From assembly GCA_030272815.1 (NCBI GenBank), contig JAJSZT010000037.1:1-33566 (forward strand): a stretch of 33,566 bases of DNA, in the 5' to 3' direction. The notes below the pieces were generated by a model. The model saw only the letters and a program-made list of their open reading frames with translations. It did no database searches and had not been told where the DNA came from. A program made the translations under genes and the position numbers. Origin of the DNA: Deltaproteobacteria bacterium (GTDB lineage Bacteria > Desulfobacterota > Desulfobacteria > Desulfobacterales > ETH-SRB1). Below are positions 9,019 to 16,131 of the stretch, one piece after another (position 1 is the first letter of the stretch; the number at the start of each line of letters is the position of its first letter).

Positions 9019-9294
9019 TATAGACTTTCAGATAAATAATTTCACTGCGTTATCAGTCGTCGACGTATAAATAGTGCCCGAACGAAAACTAGAAAATTTT
9101 TTCAAGTTCAAGGAAGGCGCAAATTTTAACCGCAGGAATACATTGAGTATTTTGAGGATAGCGCTAAAGCTTCACTGCGTGCCAAAATTTAAGCCTGACG
9201 CAGAAATTGGGAAAATTAGCAGTTTTCGTTCAGGCACTAACTAATACGCCTTCCTCTTTCTGACCTTGTGAAATTAATTATCTGAAAGTCTATA
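9019..9294. repeat. MITE-like element, family 2, copy interrupted by a family 3 element
   Basis: The outer ends match the copy at 5170-5276, with the same TATAGACTTTCAGATAA termini on both sides. The interior also matches, except that a 168-bp unrelated element (9072-9239) is inserted between CGTATAA and CTAATACGCC. Removing it leaves about 108 bp, the size of the other copy. The nested arrangement shows the order of events: family 2 first, then family 3. The segment 9295-9358 is the rsmB leader. Confidence 0.88.
9072..9239. repeat. MITE-like element, family 3 (168 bp), nested copy
   Basis: The ends TAGTGCCCGAACGAAAACT and, reverse complemented, TAGTGCCTGAACGAAAACT are 19-bp inverted repeats with one mismatch. 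An inverted second copy of the same 168-bp length lies at 13108-13275. The interior is non-coding. The target duplication is short or absent: only A or AA could be duplicated on comparison with the empty site at 5170-5276. Confidence 0.88.
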
Positions 9295-9358
9295 GTATTG
9301 GTCAACCATTCCCTACTCGACTACTCAACCAAATACGAAACGAAATGGAGCTAAGTTC

Positions 9359-10726
9359 TTGGCGGATCATGCACGCAATACTGCGTTATTTATATTAAAT
9401 ACTCTTGATGGGGGGCATAAAACTCTTGATAGAGTATTAGAAAAAGATATAACCAACAAAGAGCAATATCTTTCAAAAAGAGATCGCGCTTTGGTTAATG
9501 CCTTGGTATATGGTGTTCTCAGACGGCGCGGTACGCTCGACTGGATAATAGACTATTTTTCTAATACCCGATTAAACGCAATAAATTCGAATATTTTAAA
9601 TATTCTTCGGCTTGGACTCTTTCAGGTAATATATTTAGACAAAATACCGGTATCCGCTGCTGTAAATACATCTGTAGAAATGGCCAAGTCATTTACCTCG
9701 CCGAAAGTTGTTGGATTCGTAAATGCGGTATTGCGCAGATCTGCAAAAGGTTATAAAAAAGTCCCCTTCCCGGATCGTAACAAAAATCCTGTAAAAGCAT
9801 TGTCAACAGCAAAATCATTTCCAGAATGGCTGATAAAAAGATGGCTTGATTATTTTGGCTTAAAAGAAACTGAAGCGCTCTGCGATGCAGTAAATGCCAT
9901 TCCGCCCATAACTGTACGTACAAATAATCTGAAAATTTCCCGCAACGACCTGATAAATAAACTCGGATCAGATGTAGAACTAATTGACTATACAAGTTAT
10001 TCGCCGGATGGAATTTATTTTTTCAAACCAAAGCTGCCTATTCCAAAAATTAAAGCATTTAAGAATGGCTGGTTTCAGGTCCAGGATGAAGCAGCCCAGC
10101 TTGTCACGTACCTTTTGAATCCACAACCAGGTGAAACCATTTTAGATGCCTGCGCGGGTTTGGGTGGAAAAACAGGCCATATCGCTCAGATGATGAAAAA
10201 TAAAGGCAAAATTGTAGCCATGGATAAAAACAATGAAAAGCTTTTGCGGCATGAGTCTGAAATGAAACGGCTGGGGATTTCAATTGTTCAAACCTGCATA
10301 CACAATCTGGACAAACCCTTTGACAAAAATTATATTGCCGAATTTGACCGTATTCTATTAGACGCGCCATGCTCGGGGTTAGGCGTTCTGAGGAGAAATC
10401 CGGATATCAAGTGGTTAATGTCAAAAAAGAATTTAATATATTATAAAGAAAAACAGGTGAAATTTCTTGATACTTTATCGTATCTTGTTAAACCTTCAGG
10501 TGTTTTGGTTTATACTGTATGCAGCACGGAACCTGAAGAAAATGAAGAAGTTGTAAAAGTTTTTTTGAATAAGCATCCAGAGTTTGTTATTGAAAAAAAT
10601 CCTGACGGATTTCCTTTTAATGCGCGTTCTCTTATTAATAAAAACGGCTATCTTAAAACTTTTCCGCATATAAACAATATGGATGGTTTTTTTTCAGTCT
10701 GTTTTAAAAGGAGAAAGTTATCGTAA
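9359..10726 (+). CDS. rsmB: 16S rRNA (cytosine-967-C5)-methyltransferase
   Basis: The protein has 455 residues. An N-terminal NusB-like RNA-binding domain (about 1-140) is followed by a Rossmann methyltransferase domain. The SAM-binding motif is LDACAGLGGKTGHIA (near 262-276). The two catalytic cysteines are in DAPCSGLG (Cys338) and TVCSTEPEENEE (Cys388). I use the TTG at 9359, which has GGAG 8 nt upstream; no in-frame ATG nearby would keep the NusB domain. The gene is followed by the PASTA protein and then rpe. The 61 nt of unique leader are preceded by the nested repeats. Confidence 0.94.
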   Translation: MADHARNTALFILNTLDGGHKTLDRVLEKDITNKEQYLSKRDRALVNALVYGVLRRRGTLDWIIDYFSNTRLNAINSNILNILRLGLFQVIYLDKIPVSAAVNTSVEMAKSFTSPKVVGFVNAVLRRSAKGYKKVPFPDRNKNPVKALSTAKSFPEWLIKRWLDYFGLKETEALCDAVNAIPPITVRTNNLKISRNDLINKLGSDVELIDYTSYSPDGIYFFKPKLPIPKIKAFKNGWFQVQDEAAQLVTYLLNPQPGETILDACAGLGGKTGHIAQMMKNKGKIVAMDKNNEKLLRHESEMKRLGISIVQTCIHNLDKPFDKNYIAEFDRILLDAPCSGLGVLRRNPDIKWLMSKKNLIYYKEKQVKFLDTLSYLVKPSGVLVYTVCSTEPEENEEVVKVFLNKHPEFVIEKNPDGFPFNARSLINKNGYLKTFPHINNMDGFFSVCFKRRKLS

Positions 10727-10773
10727 GGATAGCAAAAATATCATTTTTCTTTATTTTATTTGTTCTAATTTTA

Positions 10774-11694
10774 ATGGTAAGCGCTTATCTTACCTTAACG
10801 TTAATAATTAAGAGCGAGAATAAAGTTATCGTCCCTGATATTGTCGGAAAGGATGTAGTGTTAATCCTTGAAATGCTGTCGGATCTTGGACTTAACACAA
10901 AAGTTAAAGGGTCTGAGTACAGTGATAGCGTGCCCAAAAACCATGTAATTTTTCAGGAGCCCGAACCTGGTTCTGAAATAAAGAAAAGGCGTGATGTAAG
11001 AATTATTATATCAAAAGGTACAAAAAGAATTTTGACGCCGAATTTAAAAGGACTTTCAATACAGCAGGCTCGCTTAATCATAGAAGAAAATGGTTTGCGC
11101 CTGAACAAACTATCCAGTACATATAGTGAGAGTATAAAAAAAAATGAGATTATTTCTCAGTTTCCTTTGCCGGGAACAATAATTACGCGCAGAGAATTTG
11201 TAAACCTTCTCGTCAGCTCAGGTATAAGGCCGAATGTATATAAAATGCCTGATATTAAAGGGCAATCTCTTGAAGAAGCAATAGCTTTAATTGAAAGCTT
11301 TAATCTATCGCTTGGAGAGATAAAATTTCTTTTTATTGAAGACAAGCCTGAAAATATAATTATAGACCAGGTACCTTTATCAGGACATAGGGTAATTGAG
11401 GGTACAGATGTTAATATTACCATAAACAGGGAAGCGGGCAGAAAAGGCCATAAATATTTACACAGCACAAAGGGCGTAACCCTTTTTAAATACAGACTTA
11501 AATACGGATTTTTAAAAAAACATATGCGTTTAAAATTAAACAGCTTTGGAATTTCAAATGATATTTTTGATAGCTTCATGAAACCCGGTGAAGAAATCTG
11601 GGCTTTAATTCCAAGAAATAAAGATGCAACTGTTCTTCTGTATGAAGATGATAAGCTAATTAAAACTGAAGTTTTTGACTCATGGCAAAACTGA
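10774..11694 (+). CDS. PASTA domain protein, membrane anchored (true start probably upstream of 10774)
   Basis: Three PASTA repeats are visible: residues about 17-83 (VPDIVGKDVV onward), 84-152 (TPNLKGLSIQQA) and 156-224 (MPDIKGQSLEEA). PASTA domains bind peptidoglycan fragments or act as spacers in cell-wall proteins. A C-terminal domain of about 80 residues is unassigned. 10774 is the first conventional start codon, but it has no ribosome site and cuts into a membrane helix. The frame stays open upstream, reading RIAKISFFFILFVLILMVS. AAGGAG (10708-10713) sits 6 nt before an in-frame ATC at 10720, so I think translation starts there, overlapping the end of rsmB. No kinase domain is attached. 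Confidence 0.85.
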   Translation: MVSAYLTLTLIIKSENKVIVPDIVGKDVVLILEMLSDLGLNTKVKGSEYSDSVPKNHVIFQEPEPGSEIKKRRDVRIIISKGTKRILTPNLKGLSIQQARLIIEENGLRLNKLSSTYSESIKKNEIISQFPLPGTIITRREFVNLLVSSGIRPNVYKMPDIKGQSLEEAIALIESFNLSLGEIKFLFIEDKPENIIIDQVPLSGHRVIEGTDVNITINREAGRKGHKYLHSTKGVTLFKYRLKYGFLKKHMRLKLNSFGISNDIFDSFMKPGEEIWALIPRNKDATVLLYEDDKLIKTEVFDSWQN

Positions 11695-11737
11695 GATAGT
11701 TTGAATTGAATAACAATTTAGCCTTTTGAAAAAGATT

Positions 11738-11913
11738 CTGACAGGATAACAGGATAGACAAGATTTGTAAGCGTTCACGGAACATTGAAATTAGAAATTA
11801 GAAATTTGGCCTTCATGCTTTTGTACTGTTCTTCCCAATTTCCAATTTCAAGTTTCAAGCCGTGAACGGCTACAATAATTTAAATCCTGAATATCTTGTA
11901 AATCCTGTCAAAA
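11738..11913. repeat. Inverted-repeat element with a second inverted-repeat element inside (family 4)
   Basis: The outer arms are TCTGACAGGATAACAGGAT near 11738 and AATCCTGTCA at 11901-11910; both carry ACAGGAT and CAAGAT words. Inside, 11767-11873 has its own ends, GTAAGCGTTCACGG and (reverse complemented) GTAGCCGTTCACGG, with an interior of AAATTAGAAATT-type repeats. The inner element matches 14980-15120 in the opposite orientation. The rest of 11695-11973 shows nothing else. Confidence 0.7.
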
Positions 11914-11973
11914 AAATAATATTTAAAAGCGCTAAAGTGTTACAATTAATTTGAATTGATAAGGAGCATAATG

Positions 11974-12615
11974 ATGAGAATTATTGCGCCATCTATATTG
12001 TCTGCTGATTTCACAAAATTAGGAGATGAAATAAAATCCGTCGAAGATGCTGGAGCAGACTGGATACATGTTGATGTCATGGACGGTCATTTTGTTCCAG
12101 CTATTACAATGGGACCTATAATTACAAAAGCTGCAAGGAGTATCACATCGCTTCCCCTTGATGTTCATTTGATGATTGAAAATCCGGATCTCTATATTCC
12201 GGATTTTGCAAAAGCAGGGGCTACTTTGATTTCTGTCCATGTTGAAGCCTGTATGCACTTAAACAGAACTATACAACTGATAAAAGAATTCGGAATAAAG
12301 ACGGGTGTTGCTCTGAATCCATCTACTCCGCTCTCATCCTTAGAGTGGATTCTTGAATTCGTTGACTTTGTGTTGATAATGAGCGTTAATCCTGGTTTTG
12401 GAGGACAGGTTTTCATAGCAAACTCAATTGATAAGATAATGGCTCTTCGCAAAATGATTAAAGAGAGAGGATTATCGACCCTGATAGAAATAGATGGCGG
12501 AGTTAATGAAAAAAACATAGAAGAAATTTCTATCGCGGGGGCTGATGCATTTGTAGCTGGATCAGCAATTTTTGGAAGTCAGGATTACAAAAAGACAATT
12601 AAGGATTTAAAGTAA
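11974..12615 (+). CDS. rpe: Ribulose-phosphate 3-epimerase
   Basis: It interconverts ribulose-5-phosphate and xylulose-5-phosphate in the pentose phosphate pathway. The 213-residue TIM barrel has family motifs APSILSADF at the start, HVDVMDGHFVP (near 34-44), DVHLMIENP, MSVNPGFGGQ (phosphate loop) and EIDGGV. Two adjacent ATGs occur at 11971 and 11974; AGGAG at 11962-11966 is 7 nt from the second, so I use 11974. The preceding intergenic repeats suggest it has its own promoter, but I could not identify one. Confidence 0.96.
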   Translation: MRIIAPSILSADFTKLGDEIKSVEDAGADWIHVDVMDGHFVPAITMGPIITKAARSITSLPLDVHLMIENPDLYIPDFAKAGATLISVHVEACMHLNRTIQLIKEFGIKTGVALNPSTPLSSLEWILEFVDFVLIMSVNPGFGGQVFIANSIDKIMALRKMIKERGLSTLIEIDGGVNEKNIEEISIAGADAFVAGSAIFGSQDYKKTIKDLK

Positions 12616-12656
12616 AAAACAGTTTATGTTCCTGGGATAATAACGAGGAGAAAATT

Positions 12657-13106
12657 ATGAGCAAACTCAAAAAACTCCGGAAGGTATTGGTAATTCATGG
12701 CCCCAATCTAAATATGTTAGGTAAAAGAGAACCAGCCATTTATGGGAAAACAACTCTTAATGAAATTAATAAAAAGCTGAAAAATGCAGGCAAGAACCTG
12801 GAAATTGCTGTAGATACATTTCAATCAAATCATGAAGGAGAAATTGTAGAAAAAATACAGGATGCAATGGGAAAATGCCAGGGTATTATTATCAATCCTG
12901 CTGCATACACACACACGAGTATTGCTATCCGTGACGCTCTTCTTCTGCTTGATATTCCTATAATTGAAATTCACCTGTCCAATATTTATAAAAGAGAGTC
13001 ATTTCGCAACAAGTCAATGATTGCTGCTATAGCTACAGCTCAGATTTCCGGTTTAGGCATACTGGGCTATTCTATGGCTCTTGAAGCTGTCGCCACAATG
13101 ATTTAA
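12657..13106 (+). CDS. aroQ: Type II 3-dehydroquinate dehydratase
   Basis: It dehydrates 3-dehydroquinate in the shikimate pathway. The 149-residue length is typical of the dodecameric type II enzyme. Active-site residues seen are Arg24 and Tyr29 in LGKREPAIYG, Asn80 in NPAAYTHTS, His106 in EIHLSN, and Arg113. GAGGAG lies upstream of the ATG. The TAA stop (13104-13106) is followed after one base by a family 3 repeat, so the element landed at the stop codon without disrupting the protein. Confidence 0.96.
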   Translation: MSKLKKLRKVLVIHGPNLNMLGKREPAIYGKTTLNEINKKLKNAGKNLEIAVDTFQSNHEGEIVEKIQDAMGKCQGIIINPAAYTHTSIAIRDALLLLDIPIIEIHLSNIYKRESFRNKSMIAAIATAQISGLGILGYSMALEAVATMI

Positions 13107-13107
13107 A

Positions 13108-13275
13108 TAGTGCCTGAACGAAAACTGCTAATTTTCCCAATTTCTGCGTCAGGCTTAAATTTCGGCACGCAGTGAAGCTTTAGCGCTATCCTCAAAATAC
13201 TCAATGTATTCCTGCGGTTAAAATTTGCGCCTTCCTTGAACTTAAAAAAATTTTCTAGTTTTCGTTTGGGCACTG
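13108..13275. repeat. MITE-like element, family 3 (168 bp), inverted copy
   Basis: The same 168-bp element as 9072-9239, in the opposite orientation. Ends: TAGTGCCTGAACGAAAACT, and on the right TTTTCGTTTGGGCACTG, where the last base differs from the other copy. It fills the space between aroQ and the terminator of the leftward cytochrome gene. Confidence 0.88.
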
Positions 13276-13281
13276 AATACA

Positions 13282-13317
13282 AAAAAATATGGACAGGGAA
13301 AAAATTCCCCTGTCCAT
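13282..13317 (-). terminator. Rho-independent terminator of the leftward cytochrome c3 gene
   Basis: ATGGACAGGG (13289-13298) pairs with CCCTGTCCAT (13308-13317). On the minus strand the stem is followed by ATTTTTTT. It lies 15 nt past the cytochrome stop codon. Confidence 0.8.
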
Positions 13318-13332
13318 TATTATTTGTTGCGT

Positions 13333-13716
13333 CTATTTCTTTTTCTTGGGATGGCATTCGCCGCAAGTAACAGGGCCTTTGTTTTGCTCTAAATGACATC
13401 CTTTGCAGTTTGCATGGAACGCCTTCATTGCTGACATTATCTTACCATCTGCCTCAAGGCTGTGACATGCAGTACAGTCGCTTATTTCAGATTCATCCCA
13501 TACGTTCTCGCCATCTTTGTAAATGTGGTGACAGTCCAAACAGTCAAGCTCTAAATCATCAGCATGAAGTGTATGAGGGAAAGCAGCGGCAGGCCTTTCA
13601 CGATTCATAAAGATATCATGTTCCAGCCATTGAATATCATCCTGCGCATATGCTAAACCAAAAACAAACAAACCTATCAAGCCCGCTGTTACAATTAATA
13701 CATTACTTTTTTTCAT
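13333..13716 (-). CDS. Periplasmic tetraheme cytochrome c3 (class III)
   Basis: The protein has 127 residues with a cleavable signal peptide (MKKSNVLIVTAGLIGLFVFG, cut near AYA). Four CXXCH heme motifs are present: CLDCH, CTACH, CKGCH and CGECH. The FPHTLH pattern before the first heme supplies axial histidines, as in cytochrome c3. It would be a periplasmic electron shuttle. I start at ATG 13716 because GGGAGG is 9 nt upstream; an earlier in-frame ATG (13746) would place that ribosome site inside the coding sequence. It is homologous to the cytochrome in the rnf cluster (20007-20387). It is transcribed divergently from apbE. Confidence 0.93.
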   Translation of the reverse strand: MKKSNVLIVTAGLIGLFVFGLAYAQDDIQWLEHDIFMNRERPAAAFPHTLHADDLELDCLDCHHIYKDGENVWDESEISDCTACHSLEADGKIMSAMKAFHANCKGCHLEQNKGPVTCGECHPKKKK

Positions 13717-13923
13717 CCCTGTCTGCCTCCCAATTATTATTATCATAAATATTCTTAATCTTTTTTATTCAGCATTTTATTCAAAAAACTTTTATCAAAA
13801 GAATGCCTGACTGTCAAGCCAAATCAACTTGTATTATACTAAATTTTACTTGACTAATAAGTGCTTATGAGATAGATATTAATAGTCATTTATGTGCAAC
13901 AGACCTTGTAAGGGGGAGAAAAC

Positions 13924-14979
13924 ATGCAACAAAATTCCATTAAAAAAAGCAGGGAAAAAATTGTAAACCGTAGAAATTGTCTCAAACTAATGGGTGTATT
14001 CGGTTTAGGATTAGCTGTCCCGACTATAATTGCTAAACCAGCCGAGGGCAAACATCTTGACAATCTTCATTCCATAAGCAGAACTCGTCCGCTTATGGGG
14101 ACGATTGTAACTGTAACTATTGCAGATTCATCCCGCGATAAAGCTGAAAAAAACGTTGAAAAAGCTTTTGCAAAGATGACTGAACTTGAGAAAATTTTTA
14201 ATCGACATGCTGATAATACTCCTGTGAGCTGGCTTAATCAAAAAGGCCTTTTAAAAGATATTTCTCCTGAATTAGCTGATGTTTTGCATCAAAGCGCCTT
14301 TTATAATTATATTAGTAAAGGTACATTTGACATTACAGTTCTTCCTATTTTAGAGCTGTATAAAAAATCCTATGAATCAACAGGTTCTTCCCCATCGCTG
14401 AAACAGATAAATGATAAGATGAAGCTTGTTAATTTTGAAAACATTAAAATAGACAAACAGGGCGTAAGATTGCTCAAGGATGGAATGCAGATCTCGCTGG
14501 ATGGTATAGCAAAAGGTTACATTATTGATCAGGCAGCAAATCTTATAAAATTAAACGGAATAAAATACGCCCTGATCAATGCCGGAGGTGATGTTAGAGT
14601 TATTGGAGGAAACGGTCCCAATAAAGCCTGGAAAATTGGAATAAAAGATCCTTTGGAGAAAAAAGAAGTTACTGAATTGTTTGAGCTGAACAACGGTGCA
14701 GTGGCTACGTCCGGCAATTATGAAAACTATTTTGATAAAGATAAAATTCATCACCATATCATTGATACATCAACCGGAGATTCACCGGTTCAGACAATAA
14801 GCGCCACAGTCCTTGCTCCTACCGTTATGCAGGCAGATGCTCTCTCTACATCTCTTTTTATTCATAATCCAAAAGATAGTATTAATCTTGCCGGTTCGTT
14901 ATCAAACATAGAGGCATTGATTATTGCAAAAAATGGGACAAAGTATCGATCATCGGGATGGAATAACATAACAAAATAA
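13924..14979 (+). CDS. apbE: FAD:protein FMN transferase
   Basis: ApbE attaches FMN covalently to a threonine in (S/T)GAT motifs of exported or membrane proteins such as RnfG and NqrB/C. The 351-residue length is typical. The N-terminus has a Tat-like signal (NRRNCLKLMG, then a hydrophobic stretch ending near AKPAEG), so the enzyme acts outside the cytoplasm. Catalytic-site motifs include LMGTIVTVTI (near 58) and SLDGIAKGYIID (near 190-201), plus the AGGDVRVIGG loop. RnfG in this window carries the target sequence, so it is the obvious substrate about 8 kb away. A ribosome site (AGGGGGAG) precedes the ATG. Confidence 0.95.
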   Translation: MQQNSIKKSREKIVNRRNCLKLMGVFGLGLAVPTIIAKPAEGKHLDNLHSISRTRPLMGTIVTVTIADSSRDKAEKNVEKAFAKMTELEKIFNRHADNTPVSWLNQKGLLKDISPELADVLHQSAFYNYISKGTFDITVLPILELYKKSYESTGSSPSLKQINDKMKLVNFENIKIDKQGVRLLKDGMQISLDGIAKGYIIDQAANLIKLNGIKYALINAGGDVRVIGGNGPNKAWKIGIKDPLEKKEVTELFELNNGAVATSGNYENYFDKDKIHHHIIDTSTGDSPVQTISATVLAPTVMQADALSTSLFIHNPKDSINLAGSLSNIEALIIAKNGTKYRSSGWNNITK

Positions 14980-15120
14980 GTAGCCGTTCACGGCTTGAAA
15001 CTTGAAATTGGAAAGTAGAAATTTGGGAGAGATTAAAATAGAAACTTGAAATTGGAAATTGGGAAGAACAGAAAAGCATGAAGGCCAAATTTCTAATTCC
15101 AACGTTCCATGAGCGCTTAC
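14980..15120. repeat. Inverted-repeat element, family 4, second copy
   Basis: It begins GTAGCCGTTCACGGCTTG directly after the apbE stop codon and ends CATGAGCGCTTAC. Reverse complemented, it matches 11767-11873, including GGCCTTCATGCTTTT and TTCCCAATTTCCAATTTC. This copy has an internal expansion of the AAACTTGAAATTGG unit, making it longer. Confidence 0.75.
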
Positions 15121-15146
15121 CCAAATAATATATATTATAATGGAAT

Positions 15147-15184
15147 AAAAAAGGGCGGATAAAAACTATCCGCCCTTTTTTTAT
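15147..15184. terminator. Bidirectional rho-independent terminator between apbE and usp
   Basis: AAAAAGGGCGGATA and TATCCGCCCTTTTT form a perfect stem around a 4-5 nt loop, with A and T runs on the two sides. It serves the convergent apbE (rightward) and nhaD-usp (leftward) transcripts. Confidence 0.92.
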
Positions 15185-15228
15185 TTCTTTTTTTACTTAT
15201 CAGCTATCAGCCATCAGCTAACCAGGGG

Positions 15229-16116
15229 TTATGGCACCAAAAGTACAGGAAGTTCCGATGACTCTGTTACACGGTGAGAAACACTTCCCAGCCAGAACTC
15301 CTTGAAGCGGTCCTTGCCTGTGGTTCCCATAACGATCATGCTGGCCTTGTGCTCCCGCGCCACCCTTACAATCTCATGAGCACTCCGCCCGGAAAACAGG
15401 TGCGGCTCCGCATTGATCCCATCTTTCTTTAACCTGTCGCAATATTCTTCCAAACGCTCTTTGCTCTCTTTTTCGATACGATTTAATTCCGACTTGTCAA
15501 GCCCTTTGGAGATCTTGACTCCGATTATGTGGGTTACCATTACCTTATCGGCTAGTTCTTTAAAAGAAGAGACAAGCCCAAGGGCCTTTTCAGATGGCTC
15601 GGACCAGTCAGTAGCAAGAAGGGGAGCAGTAAAAAGGCGATCGTTTACCCGGGTAATCAGATCACCTTCCCATTCAAACCGCACCATATATTTGCTTACC
15701 AGAACAGGAACAGTACTCCGGCGTATAAGTTCCAGAGTGTGCGATCCAACATAGACCTTTCCAAGCACTGTTCTCTTTTTTCTGCCGGCTATAATAAGAT
15801 CGACCTTTTCTTCTTCAGCAATACGCAAAAGCTTTGGAACGGGATTTCCTACCTCAATTCTGATCTTACTCTCAATACCCTCTGCCGATATAGCTTCCTG
15901 CCAGTTTTCAAAACGGATCCTTGCCTGCTCTCTCAAGCGTTCTTCTTCATCCTTCATATATCCGCCATACGGCACAAACGCGACCTCATCTCTTGGAATA
16001 ATATAGGTCAGCACAACCTCTTTGAGACCGGCTTTTTTGAGTTCCAGAATGGATTCCAGTGAGTTAAATGCCAGCTCCCTAAATTTTGTAGGAAATAAAA
16101 TCTTTTTAAATTCCAT
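15229..16116 (-). CDS. Tandem universal stress protein (two Usp domains)
   Basis: The 295 residues form two Usp domains (about 1-140 and 155-295). The second ends with the nucleotide-binding pattern GTTGKDRFKEFWLGSVSHRV; the first has the weaker IAGRKKRTVLGKVYVGSHT. It is cytoplasmic, with no membrane segment. It lies 15 nt downstream of nhaD on the same strand, so it is in the same transcription unit and may modulate or respond to the antiporter. That pairing is inference. Confidence 0.92.
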   Translation of the reverse strand: MEFKKILFPTKFRELAFNSLESILELKKAGLKEVVLTYIIPRDEVAFVPYGGYMKDEEERLREQARIRFENWQEAISAEGIESKIRIEVGNPVPKLLRIAEEEKVDLIIAGRKKRTVLGKVYVGSHTLELIRRSTVPVLVSKYMVRFEWEGDLITRVNDRLFTAPLLATDWSEPSEKALGLVSSFKELADKVMVTHIIGVKISKGLDKSELNRIEKESKERLEEYCDRLKKDGINAEPHLFSGRSAHEIVRVAREHKASMIVMGTTGKDRFKEFWLGSVSHRVTESSELPVLLVP

Positions 16117-16131
16117 AATGTACTCCTGTCT

